Source: Solobacterium sp. UBA3691
Lineage (GTDB): Bacteria > Bacillota_I > Bacilli_A > Erysipelotrichales > Erysipelotrichaceae
DNA length: 39,664 nucleotides
Reading direction: 5' to 3'
NCBI GenBank assembly: GCA_002372175.1
Contig: DFIS01000080.1
Coordinates: forward strand, 1 to 39,664
Shown here: piece by piece, positions 25,515 to 33,091 of the stretch
Position numbering within the stretch: the first letter of the stretch is position 1
Layout of the letters: every line of letters begins with the position of its first letter
Made by a program: the position numbers and the translations under genes
Notes under the pieces: model-generated
Database searches by the model: none
Seen by the model: only the letters and a program-made list of their open reading frames with translations
Told to the model about the DNA's origin: nothing

Positions 25515-26156
25515 TCAATGCGCAGGTTCATAATGACGCACCGGGAATGTAAAGAATGTCTCCGGATACGGTTCCTGCGCCAAGGTAAAGTGCCACCACT
25601 CCTCTGCCAGAGGCACAAACCCGTGTCTTTCCATGGCATCCCTGAGAAGTTTCCGGTTTCTCTTCTGTCTCTCCGAAAGCCCTGCATATGCATAATGACT
25701 GCGTTCTCCGAAGTAATCAAAGATACCGCCCATATCGATATCCTCCCCGGTCATCCTGTCGGTCAGGGTCAGATCCACGGTACTCCCGCGGCTGTGTCCG
25801 GAATGTTTACTGACATACCCAAGAGGGATGATCTCTCTTTTCTCCGTATCGGGATAGAAGATATCCTTCATCCGGATATCCCCCGGATCCTCTGCCCAGC
25901 GCACAAAGTGATCCACGGCCTGCTGAGGACGGTAGGCATCATAGATCTTCAGTCTGTACCCTTTTGCATATACTTCATCACTGACTTCCTTCAGCGCATA
26001 CGCCGCTTCCCGCGTCAGTAATGCTGCAGGCTCCTCATAGCCGCAGATCCTCTCCCCGACAAAGTTAAATGACGTATAATACCTGATCTCCGTGATCACT
26101 TCGGGAATGATATCCCGGATATTCACAAAGTCTGATCTGTCATCCGCATACTTCAT
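25515..26156 (-). CDS. VanX-like D-alanyl-D-alanine dipeptidase (M15D)
   Basis: A 213-residue zinc dipeptidase of the VanX/DdpX type, which hydrolyses D-Ala-D-Ala. Catalytic features are the transition-state Arg in YDAYRP (R76), zinc ligands H121 and D128 in SGHSRGSTVDLTL, the catalytic Glu in EEWWHF (185/186) and zinc ligand H189. No signal peptide is seen, so it is cytoplasmic. No vanH or vanA gene adjoins, so a role in glycopeptide resistance is unlikely; recycling of cell-wall dipeptide is the better guess. It follows azlCD in the same direction, 28 bases after azlD. Confidence 0.9.
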   Translation of the reverse strand: MKYADDRSDFVNIRDIIPEVITEIRYYTSFNFVGERICGYEEPAALLTREAAYALKEVSDEVYAKGYRLKIYDAYRPQQAVDHFVRWAEDPGDIRMKDIFYPDTEKREIIPLGYVSKHSGHSRGSTVDLTLTDRMTGEDIDMGGIFDYFGERSHYAYAGLSERQKRNRKLLRDAMERHGFVPLAEEWWHFTLAQEPYPETFFTFPVRHYEPAH

Positions 26157-26184
26157 ATTTTTATCTCTTCACACCTGCCCGTGA

Positions 26185-26493
26185 TCACATGATCCTGATC
26201 AGAAACATGTATATGACCGTACCGGCCAGGATACTGATGATCGAATTGCGCTTCCACACATGTGTCAGGACAACGCACACAGACGCGATCAGCTCCGGTA
26301 TACCGTACGGATAGCTTAGAACAGCCGTATCCTTCAGACAGTATACCACCAGCATGCCGATGATCGCCTGCGGGAGAACCTTGCCAAGATAACTGATGTA
26401 TGCCGGTGTATGTCTGCGGAAGACAAGAAACGGCAGGAATCTCAGCAGGATCGTTACGGCAGCCATCACTGCCACAAGCACAGCCGCCCTCAT
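26185..26493 (-). CDS. azlD: Branched-chain amino acid exporter small subunit, AzlD-like
   Basis: A 102-residue membrane protein with about four helices, typical of AzlD, the small partner of AzlC in export of branched-chain amino acids (or analogues such as 4-azaleucine). A longer frame exists, but the ATG at 26493 overlaps the azlC stop (ATGA), carries GGAG upstream, and begins at the usual family start (MRAAVLVAVMAAVTILLRFL). Confidence 0.9.
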   Translation of the reverse strand: MRAAVLVAVMAAVTILLRFLPFLVFRRHTPAYISYLGKVLPQAIIGMLVVYCLKDTAVLSYPYGIPELIASVCVVLTHVWKRNSIISILAGTVIYMFLIRIM

Positions 26494-27173
26494 ACCCGTT
26501 TCTCCATCCTTCCCCGCAGAAGTGTCAGCACCAGTGTAATCACCAGCATCGCCGGGATCAGGAATCTCTCCGGTCCGAACAGGATCAGACACACAAGCGT
26601 GCTGAAAAGCCCCGTCAGTGCCGAGACATGATCATGTGTATTCAGCCACTGCTCCGTAAACGACGCAATGAACAATGCTGTCATGGAGAACTCGATACCG
26701 GCCGTAGAAAACGGAATGACAGCCCCTAGCAGACTTCCCAGAACACATCCGGTGATCCAGTAGCTGTAATTGAACATGGAGACCAGAAAACGGTAGAGAT
26801 CCGCATGTTCACGGTCCGGTGTATCCCCGTCGCAAAGCAGGGAGTACGTTTCATCGGTCAGCGTAAAGATCATATACGGCTTATACTTACCGGCATCCTT
26901 ATATGTATCGATCATCGAGATGCTGTAGAACAAGTGCCTGGCATTGACCATGAGCGTTGTGATCGCAGTCGTCAGCACCGACGCTCCGCCTGCCAGAAGA
27001 CTCACCCCGACATACTGCATCGATCCCGCGTAGATAAACGCTCCCATTGCAAATGACCAGAGCACACCGAAACCGGCATTCCGCAGCAGAATGCCAAAGC
27101 CTATGCTCAGTACGATATAACCCGCCATGACCGGCAGGGAACGCAGAAATGCCTGCTTAACGATCCTGCCCAT
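26490..27173 (-). CDS. azlC: Branched-chain amino acid exporter large subunit, AzlC-like
   Basis: A 227-residue polytopic membrane protein of the AzlC/YgaZ family. Family segments include SIGFGILLRNAGFGVLWS, FIYAGSMQYVGVSLL and the NARHLFYSISM motif. Start supported by GGAGAGG. It is coupled to azlD by a 4-base overlap and forms the first gene of azlC-azlD-vanX-like. No Lrp-type regulator gene is adjacent. Confidence 0.93.
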   Translation of the reverse strand: MGRIVKQAFLRSLPVMAGYIVLSIGFGILLRNAGFGVLWSFAMGAFIYAGSMQYVGVSLLAGGASVLTTAITTLMVNARHLFYSISMIDTYKDAGKYKPYMIFTLTDETYSLLCDGDTPDREHADLYRFLVSMFNYSYWITGCVLGSLLGAVIPFSTAGIEFSMTALFIASFTEQWLNTHDHVSALTGLFSTLVCLILFGPERFLIPAMLVITLVLTLLRGRMEKRV

Positions 27174-27254
27174 GCGTTACCTCTCCAAGACTCATGCATA
27201 TATTGTACACAACGGAAAACTTTACAGTATACTCATTCTGTATATATCAGTACT

Positions 27255-27280
27255 AAAAATGCCACCCTGAGATAGCATTT
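27255..27280 (-). terminator. Terminator of the leuCD-type operon
   Basis: On the minus strand AAATGCTATC (27280-27271) pairs with GGTGGCATTT (27266-27257), using two G-U pairs and a 4-base loop, and is followed by TTT then AG. It lies 8 bases after the small-subunit stop codon. Confidence 0.65.
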
Positions 27281-27287
27281 GAATGTA

Positions 27288-27791
27288 TTAATCCTTTCCG
27301 AACCGTTTCCTCATCAAGGGCTTGATACCGCCTGCTTCAAGGATCATCTTCTGCTGTTCACCAAGCGGATCACAGGGCAGTACTTCACCCGTTTCCTGTA
27401 CCGTGACTGTACCCGCATCGAGATCCAGTGTCAATGTCATACCCGTCTCCACCTTCTCACTGATCCCGTGACAGACGATCGGCAAAAGTCCGAGATTGAC
27501 CGCATTCCTGTAGAAGATACGCGCAAACGAATCTGCCAGGACAGCTTTCGCACCCATCGCCAGCAAAGCGATCGGCGCATGTTCACGGCTGGATCCACAG
27601 CCGAAGTTCCTGCCTGCCGCAATGAAACCGCCCCGGGGCAAGTTCTTTGAGAAGTCAGTGCTGATCCCTTCCATACAGTGACTGCCGATCTCCTGCGGAT
27701 CGGTCAGCGCCAGGTATGCCCCGGGATAGATCTGATCTGTGTCGATATTATTGCCGACAACGGTAACCTTACCGGTGATCTTCGTTTCCAT
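27288..27791 (-). CDS. leuD: LeuD-type dehydratase small subunit
   Basis: A 167-residue swivel-domain subunit of an aconitase-superfamily hydro-lyase. The substrate-binding loop is seen in AAGRNFGCGSSREHAPIAL, and DTDQIYPGAYL is near the start. The size fits the archaeal/clostridial LeuD type. An ATG two codons upstream is too close to the AGGAGG, so 27791 is chosen. It starts 11 bases after leuC. Isopropylmalate isomerisation is the default assignment, but no leuA or leuB gene is near, so related activities (mesaconate/citraconate, dimethylmalate or homoaconitate hydro-lyase) are open. Confidence 0.88.
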   Translation of the reverse strand: METKITGKVTVVGNNIDTDQIYPGAYLALTDPQEIGSHCMEGISTDFSKNLPRGGFIAAGRNFGCGSSREHAPIALLAMGAKAVLADSFARIFYRNAVNLGLLPIVCHGISEKVETGMTLTLDLDAGTVTVQETGEVLPCDPLGEQQKMILEAGGIKPLMRKRFGKD

Positions 27792-27802
27792 GTCCATTCC
27801 TC

Positions 27803-29062
27803 CTAAAGATATTCACGGGGATCGGTGATCTTCCCGCTGATCATACTTGCGGCAACCGCAGCCGGACTGGCCAGATACAGCTTCGCTTCCTTGGAACCCA
27901 TACGTCCCGGGAAATTCCTGTTTGTACTGGTAATGCAGGTCTCCCCCGGCGCAATGATACCGCCGTGCACACCAAGACAGGCAGCACATCCAGGTGCCAT
28001 GATCGTTGCCCCGGCATCCATCAGATCCTGGATATACCCAAGCCTGATGCACTCCTGCATGACCTCTGCCGAAGCCGGCACGATGACAAGACGTGTATAC
28101 TTCGCAATATGTCTGTCCTTAAGGATCTTTGCGGCAACCGCGATATCCTCGACTCTTCCGCCCGTGCAGGAACCGATGTAACCCTGATCGAGGAACACAT
28201 CGCCCTGTGCCACTACACTTTCCAGCGAATGGACATTTTCAACACTGCTCGGGCAGGACAACTGCGGAGACAGCTCTGCCACGTTGAACACATAGCTCTC
28301 GGCATATGCATAACCGGGATCGGTATACTGCACCTCAAACGGTCTGACCGCACGCTTTGATACATATTCGAGGACTTCCTTGTTCGGCTGCATATACGCT
28401 GTCTTGGCACCCATCTCCACAGCCATGTTGCAGATGACCATGCGTCCTGCCACACCCAGCTCTTCAACATAGCTGCCGGTAAAGTCGATCGCCTTGTATA
28501 CGGCACCGTCGGCTCTGATCTTACCCAGAACAGCCAGGATCACATCCTTCGGGAATACCCCGGCAGGTGCCTTGCCTTCCAGTCTTACCTCAATGATCTC
28601 CGGCACCCTGAACCAGAGCTCACCGGTCATCAGGATCGTAGCCATGTCGGTCGCTCCGCAGCCTGTGCCAAGAGCCCCGAATGCACCATGTGTCGTCGTA
28701 TGACTGTCCGTTGCCACAACGATCATTCCGGGATAGATGACACCGGCTTCCGGCATCACCTGATGGCATACACCGCAGTTGGTGTCGAAGTGAAAGCGCA
28801 GGTTGTTCTTCTTTGCGAACTCACGCATCTCCTTATGGTTTGAAGCACTCTTCACATCCGGACACGGAGCATAGTGATCAAACACAAACGCACAGCGTTC
28901 ATTATCCCAGACACGTTCACCGCCCATCTCGTAGAATGAATAAACAGTCTGCAGGTACAGGTCGTTGATCTCCGCAAAATCGATCTTCGCGGTAATGATC
29001 TCCCCGGCTTTTACGGTCTCTCTGCCGCTGTTCTTAGCCAGGATCTTCTCCAAAGCGTGCAT
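27803..29062 (-). CDS. leuC: LeuC-type dehydratase large subunit
   Basis: A 419-residue iron-sulfur hydro-lyase subunit. The [4Fe-4S] cysteines are in GSCTGG and in PGCAACLG; VATDSHTTTHGAFGALGTG is the classical substrate/iron-sulfur segment. The length equals the two-subunit archaeal/clostridial LeuC type rather than the 460-residue enterobacterial form. An in-frame start at 29092 lacks a ribosome binding site; AGGAGG precedes the ATG at 29062. It forms an operon with leuD and is divergent from a GntR regulator. An unusual setting for leucine synthesis, so the reaction may be a catabolic one. Confidence 0.88.
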   Translation of the reverse strand: MHALEKILAKNSGRETVKAGEIITAKIDFAEINDLYLQTVYSFYEMGGERVWDNERCAFVFDHYAPCPDVKSASNHKEMREFAKKNNLRFHFDTNCGVCHQVMPEAGVIYPGMIVVATDSHTTTHGAFGALGTGCGATDMATILMTGELWFRVPEIIEVRLEGKAPAGVFPKDVILAVLGKIRADGAVYKAIDFTGSYVEELGVAGRMVICNMAVEMGAKTAYMQPNKEVLEYVSKRAVRPFEVQYTDPGYAYAESYVFNVAELSPQLSCPSSVENVHSLESVVAQGDVFLDQGYIGSCTGGRVEDIAVAAKILKDRHIAKYTRLVIVPASAEVMQECIRLGYIQDLMDAGATIMAPGCAACLGVHGGIIAPGETCITSTNRNFPGRMGSKEAKLYLASPAAVAASMISGKITDPREYL

Positions 29063-29079
29063 GTTGTCCTCCTTTTTGC

Positions 29080-29095
29080 ATATTGTATACAATAT
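29080..29095. promoter_or_regulatory. 16-base perfect palindrome before leuC
   Basis: ATATTGTATACAATAT is perfectly symmetric and lies between the leuC promoter and its ribosome binding site, a position suited to repression. It shares the TGTATAC core with the operator upstream of citD. Confidence 0.6.
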
Positions 29096-29110
29096 ACGAT
29101 TTACAAGGAT

Positions 29111-29139
29111 AATCTAACACCAGGTTTTGCGTGTGTCAA
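29111..29139 (-). promoter_or_regulatory. Promoter of leuCD-type operon
   Basis: On the minus strand TTGACA (29139-29134) and TAGATT (29116-29111) are exactly 17 bases apart. Initiation near 29104 places the palindrome at 29080-29095 just downstream of the start site. Confidence 0.6.
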
Positions 29140-29146
29140 TATCATG

Positions 29147-29173
29147 TATAATATATTCTGTATACGATATACA
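29147..29173 (+). promoter_or_regulatory. -10 box and second operator of the GntR gene
   Basis: A consensus TATAAT lies at 29147-29152; the -35 is poor (TTTTGC 16 bases upstream). It is followed by an inverted repeat TGTATA/TATACA with a 3-base gap (29159-29173) that runs into the ribosome binding site of the regulator, suggesting autorepression. Confidence 0.5.
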
Positions 29174-29181
29174 GGAGATGT

Positions 29182-29823
29182 ATGATGGAACCTTTTGAAG
29201 TGATGCCTGTCAGAGTCCGGCTGACAGCTGTATTAAAGAAAGCGATCTATACCGGTGAGATCAAAAGCGGACAGGAGCTGAGCCTGACGGATATTGCCGA
29301 AAAGACCGGTGTCAGCCGCACACCTGTACGTGAAGCCTTCCAGGCCCTGGCTGCCGAAGGACTGATCACCCTGCGTATGAACAAGGGTGCGATCGTCAAC
29401 CCGATCGATGCCGGCTTCATCCGTGATCACTACGAACTGCGGGCACTGCTGGAGGCTGACAGCGCTGCCAGAGCCGCCGGACAGAAACCGGATGTATCCG
29501 CCCTGCTGGAACGCCTGCAGACAATGCGTGAACATACCGATACTGTTTCTGCTGAAGATTATGAGAAACTGAACCAGGATATCCACATGACGCTCTGGAA
29601 CGTATCCGGAAACAAGCGCATCAAGACCCTGCTCATGGATCTCTGGAACGGTCCGAGCACCGGTGAGACTGCGGAGGAAAAACGGCAGCACTACGCTGAA
29701 TCTACCGCTGAACACATCGAGATCCTCGAAGCTGTACAGCGCGGAGACAGCGAAACAGCCGGAAAGGTAATGAAAAAACACATCCTGCGCAGTATGCAGA
29801 ATATCCTGAAGTATTATCAGTAG
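29182..29823 (+). CDS. GntR-family (FadR/FCD) regulator of the leuCD-type operon
   Basis: A 213-residue regulator, homologous to the one at 20341. A winged helix-turn-helix covers about residues 10-72 (KKAIYTGEIKSGQELSLTDI, then VSRTPVREAFQALAAEGL) and an FCD domain about 78-205 (DHYELRALLEADSAARAAG, LNQDIHMTLWNVSGN). AGGAG is 4 bases before the first ATG and 7 before the second (29185), which may be the true start. It is divergent from leuC with TGTATAC-type palindromes between. The ligand is probably an organic acid handled by the LeuCD-type enzyme. The next gene starts 7 bases after its stop codon. Confidence 0.88.
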   Translation: MMEPFEVMPVRVRLTAVLKKAIYTGEIKSGQELSLTDIAEKTGVSRTPVREAFQALAAEGLITLRMNKGAIVNPIDAGFIRDHYELRALLEADSAARAAGQKPDVSALLERLQTMREHTDTVSAEDYEKLNQDIHMTLWNVSGNKRIKTLLMDLWNGPSTGETAEEKRQHYAESTAEHIEILEAVQRGDSETAGKVMKKHILRSMQNILKYYQ

Positions 29824-29830
29824 AAAGCGT

Positions 29831-30724
29831 ATGAAAGATCTACTGCATAAATATCGGAAACTGCTGCTGACTTCAGCCATCCTTATCATTACCATTGCCG
29901 TAGTTTTTGTGCTGAATTACCGAAACAAACCAGTCACATATTCATGGGATGAAAAAGAAAAAGATAATCATCTCAGCAGGAAGATCACAACGGCGATCAA
30001 TGTTTATACAGACGGCAAAGCACAGGAAGTGTTTCATGAAAGCGGAACGCTGGAAGGAATCCCGTATGACATACTGAGAGTCACCCCTTCTGAACATACA
30101 TTTCTGCAGGTCGATTATTCAGAGGTTCCAAAGCCGCTGAGCGAACTGGCTGATGAAGAAACGACGGCGGCAGGATATGCGTATGCAGGAGGAATCAACG
30201 GAGGATTTTTCCAGCTGACCGGAAAAGAATACGGCAGACCCGTCGGGGCAGTCCGCAGAAAAAACAACTGGACGAAATGGCAGGGTGAGGATAATACACC
30301 TGCTTACGGCAGCGGTTTTGCCACAGTATACTTTACCGGTGACACGATGCGTCTGAAGTATCACGGTTGGCAGAACGGTATCTGGATCGGAGACGAAGAC
30401 TGGACATACGAATCCGGTTATGCGATCGATGCCGAAAACGCTCTTTCAGGGTCGTATACATATATCGCTGACGGAGAGGTAAAGGATATTACCGGAGACG
30501 ATCACGGCAGTATCGATTACCGTACATTCGGCAGAGCCGCCACAATATTTGCCCAGAATACGCAGCACGAATACTTGCTGATCACGATTTTCGGGGTAGT
30601 TGACGATACGAAGATCCTGGAATTTCTCCAATCACAGAATACCGTGAATGCACTGCGCATGGACGGCGGTATTTCAACGCAGATGGTATATATCCGGAAA
30701 TATGTCACCGAAGTCAAATCATAG
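29831..30724 (+). CDS. Phosphodiester glycosidase (NAGPA-like) domain protein
   Basis: A 297-residue protein with an N-terminal membrane anchor (about residues 11-29) and an extracytoplasmic NAGPA-type domain. Family motifs are GGINGGFF (120-127), the Arg-containing DYRTFGRAA (229-237) and ALRMDGGISTQM (274-285) with Asp 278. Related proteins cleave sugar-1-phosphodiester bonds, and bacterial members act on cell-wall polymers or exopolysaccharide. The start has only a weak GAAAG site 7 bases after the regulator stop, so co-translation is likely. Functional linkage to the regulator is unclear. Confidence 0.82.
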   Translation: MKDLLHKYRKLLLTSAILIITIAVVFVLNYRNKPVTYSWDEKEKDNHLSRKITTAINVYTDGKAQEVFHESGTLEGIPYDILRVTPSEHTFLQVDYSEVPKPLSELADEETTAAGYAYAGGINGGFFQLTGKEYGRPVGAVRRKNNWTKWQGEDNTPAYGSGFATVYFTGDTMRLKYHGWQNGIWIGDEDWTYESGYAIDAENALSGSYTYIADGEVKDITGDDHGSIDYRTFGRAATIFAQNTQHEYLLITIFGVVDDTKILEFLQSQNTVNALRMDGGISTQMVYIRKYVTEVKS

Positions 30725-30734
30725 TACTGTGCAG

Positions 30735-30785
30735 AAAAGGACTGCTCAGATCCAGCCTGCGGCTGTTTCTCAGCAGTCCTTTATA
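30735..30785. terminator. Bidirectional terminator
   Basis: AAAGGACTGCT (30736-30746) and AGCAGTCCTTT (30772-30782) form a perfect 11-base stem; an inner CAGCC/GGCTG stem stacks in the loop. It lies between the convergent glycosidase and MATE genes. Confidence 0.8.
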
Positions 30786-30789
30786 TAGA

Positions 30790-32151
30790 TCAGATATGTG
30801 CAGTTTCACCATCCGGGGGAAACTTCCGGTATACCGTCAGATACATCGCCAGCGCACAGGCACTGCCGCCGATCAGGTTGGAGATCGCCTCCGCCCAGTA
30901 TACACCGTTGACCCCGAAGCCCATCCTCGGCAGAAGAATCGTTAACGGCACAACGATAATGACCTTTCTGAACAGCGAGAAGAATACCGCTCTTTTCGTA
31001 CACCGCAGAGCCGTAAATGTCGACTGTCCCGCACTCTGTCCGGCCATGAACGCAAATGCAAAGAAGTAGATCTTCAGGGATTCCGTACCGACTCTGATCA
31101 TCTCTTCATCACTGGTGAAGATACCCATCAGCGCATGCGGGATCACCAGTACCGCGATCCAGGCAATGATCATATACAGCAGACCGGCAAATGACATGAA
31201 CCGGATACCCTCTTTGATACGTGTATACTTTCTGGCGCCGAAATTGAACGACAGCACAGGCTGAGCACCCTGGGTGATACATCCGCCCGGCAGCGAGAGG
31301 ATCTCACGCACACTGTTGATGACAGTCATCACACCAACGTAGATATCACCGCCGTATGTACGCAGCGTAACATTGCACAGAATATTGACCAGCGTATTGG
31401 TTCCCTGCATGACAAAGCCCGCAAAGCCAAGCGGAACGATCTCCTTCAGAAGAGAGATATCCGGTTTCATATACGCTCTGCGGATATGATACGGCGCATT
31501 CTTCTTCAGGAAGAACGAAACCGCCCAGACACAGGAAACGACCTGACTGATCACGGTCGCAAGCGCAGCACCGACAACGCCCATATTCATGACATAGATG
31601 AATACCGGGTCAAGAACCAGGTTGATCGCCGCCCCGATAAAGATCGTTAACATACCGATACGGGGATACCCGGAAGCATTGATAAACCCGTTCAGACCTG
31701 TCGACAGCATCGCTGCCGTCGTGCCCCAGATATATACACGCAGATAATCATCCGCATACGGATAGGTCACATCACTGGCCCCGAACAGATACAGGATATC
31801 CTTTTTCCAGATCAGGGAGACAATAAGCAGCACAAACGAAGTCCACACCAGCATGCCTGCCACCTGACCAAGCACACGCTCTGCCTTTGCCTCGTTCTCC
31901 TCACCGCGGGCAATTGCGAATAACGGTGCACCGCCGGCCGCAAACAGACTCGTAAATGCCCCGACCAGTGTTGTGATCGGAAAGGCCAGTCCGATACCGG
32001 TCAGAGCCAGTGAACCCGTCCCCGGCAGATGACCGATGTAGATCCTGTCCACCACGTTATACAGCAGGTGTACCAGCTGTGCGAGCAGCAGCGGGATCGC
32101 CTGCGACATGATCACTTTCCAGATCTTACCTTTGCCAAAATCATTTTTCAT
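30790..32151 (-). CDS. MATE family efflux transporter (second type)
   Basis: A 453-residue, 12-helix MATE-family exporter (PLLLAQLVHLLYNVVDRIYI at the start, TTLVGAFTSLFAAGGAPLFA in helix 2-3). It is only distantly similar to the MATE protein at 509-1876 and closer to the DinF/NorM-like clostridial branch. Length is normal. No ribosome binding site precedes the ATG; a -10-like TGGTAAGAT lies 9 bases before it. It stands alone between terminators. Substrate unknown. Confidence 0.92.
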   Translation of the reverse strand: MKNDFGKGKIWKVIMSQAIPLLLAQLVHLLYNVVDRIYIGHLPGTGSLALTGIGLAFPITTLVGAFTSLFAAGGAPLFAIARGEENEAKAERVLGQVAGMLVWTSFVLLIVSLIWKKDILYLFGASDVTYPYADDYLRVYIWGTTAAMLSTGLNGFINASGYPRIGMLTIFIGAAINLVLDPVFIYVMNMGVVGAALATVISQVVSCVWAVSFFLKKNAPYHIRRAYMKPDISLLKEIVPLGFAGFVMQGTNTLVNILCNVTLRTYGGDIYVGVMTVINSVREILSLPGGCITQGAQPVLSFNFGARKYTRIKEGIRFMSFAGLLYMIIAWIAVLVIPHALMGIFTSDEEMIRVGTESLKIYFFAFAFMAGQSAGQSTFTALRCTKRAVFFSLFRKVIIVVPLTILLPRMGFGVNGVYWAEAISNLIGGSACALAMYLTVYRKFPPDGETAHI

Positions 32152-32172
32152 ACAGCGTCTATCTTACCATAC

Positions 32173-32198
32173 CAAAAACTGCGTGATAAACACGCAGT
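32173..32198 (-). terminator. Terminator after the lactonase gene
   Basis: On the minus strand ACTGCGTG (32198-32191) pairs with CACGCAGT (32185-32178) around a 5-base loop and runs into TTTTTGG. It follows the lactonase stop codon by 7 bases. Confidence 0.8.
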
Positions 32199-32204
32199 CC
32201 TGTC

Positions 32205-33089
32205 TTATCTTGTCAAAATACTTACACATCCCGGTATATGCACACGTGAAAGTATCTCCTGAGGAAGATGATCTTCCCCGATCCTCTGCACATGCAGCTC
32301 ATCACTGTACCGGTTTGCCGTAAAAAGATACCCATCCTGAATAAAGATATCCCGGGGATGGTCACCTTCCGCAGATACCGAACCAGTTACCTGCAGGTCT
32401 TCCGCACGCACACAGAAGATCCTGTTCGTCTCCCGCACCGAGATATACAGATGATCCTCATACAGCCTGACGGCCGCCGGCGCCCCGCCGAGCACGACCG
32501 AATGCAGGATCCTGTGCTCCTTCAGCGATACCGCGTAAAGCTCGCCGCTCAGCTCTGTCGCAATATACAGGATATCCCCGATGATCACACCGTGTCTCGG
32601 CCCGCTGCCCTTCGGAAGGACGATCTCATCACACATGCGCAGATCCCGGTCAAGGATAACGACCCTGTCCTGCACAAGTGAGGGCACCAGCAGATGCTCA
32701 CCATACGGGATCACCTGGTGACAGCCAGCCCCGTCCCCGATCAGCACCCGGTTACGCAGTGAGAGACTGCCATCTTCACAAACGATATCACTGACGGTAC
32801 CGGCATGATAATTCGCTGTATACAGGTGATCCCCCTCCCTGCAGATATAACAGGAAGGTTCATGTTCAAAGATCACCTTGGCGGACAAGGTTCCGTCTGA
32901 CGCATACGCAAAGACCCCGCAGCCTTCGTCACCCCTGCCGACCGCAAAGATCCCTTCACCTGTACAGAGATACTTGGGATCCCTGATCCCGGCGAATACC
33001 TGTACATCCGACAATTTCCCGTCTCTGCACTCTGCCGTGTAGATACCCTGACTGCCCCGTTCCGCGTAGGTCCCGATATACAGTTTCAT
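32205..33089 (-). CDS. Lactonase-family beta-propeller (6-phosphogluconolactonase/YkgB-like)
   Basis: A 294-residue cytoplasmic beta-propeller. Family signs are the start KLYIGTYAERGSQGIY, YTANYHAGTVS, GAGCHQVIPYGEHLLVPSL, GSGPRHGVI and SAEGDHPRDIFIQDGYLFTANR. Members hydrolyse sugar lactones such as 6-phosphogluconolactone. It is shorter than the usual 330-350 residues, but the first and last blades are recognisable. It starts 2 bases after the GH32 stop without its own ribosome binding site, so it relies on coupling. The pairing with a fructosidase supports a sugar-catabolic role. Confidence 0.82.
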   Translation of the reverse strand: MKLYIGTYAERGSQGIYTAECRDGKLSDVQVFAGIRDPKYLCTGEGIFAVGRGDEGCGVFAYASDGTLSAKVIFEHEPSCYICREGDHLYTANYHAGTVSDIVCEDGSLSLRNRVLIGDGAGCHQVIPYGEHLLVPSLVQDRVVILDRDLRMCDEIVLPKGSGPRHGVIIGDILYIATELSGELYAVSLKEHRILHSVVLGGAPAAVRLYEDHLYISVRETNRIFCVRAEDLQVTGSVSAEGDHPRDIFIQDGYLFTANRYSDELHVQRIGEDHLPQEILSRVHIPGCVSILTR

Positions 33090-33091
33090 AC

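Noticed and set aside
25515..26156. Vancomycin resistance cluster
   Set aside because: Only a VanX-like dipeptidase is present; vanH, vanA and vanRS are missing from the window.
27174..27254. Promoter of azlC with TACAAT near 27200
   Set aside because: The -10-like box has no acceptable -35 and the region is generally AT-rich; not strong enough to list.
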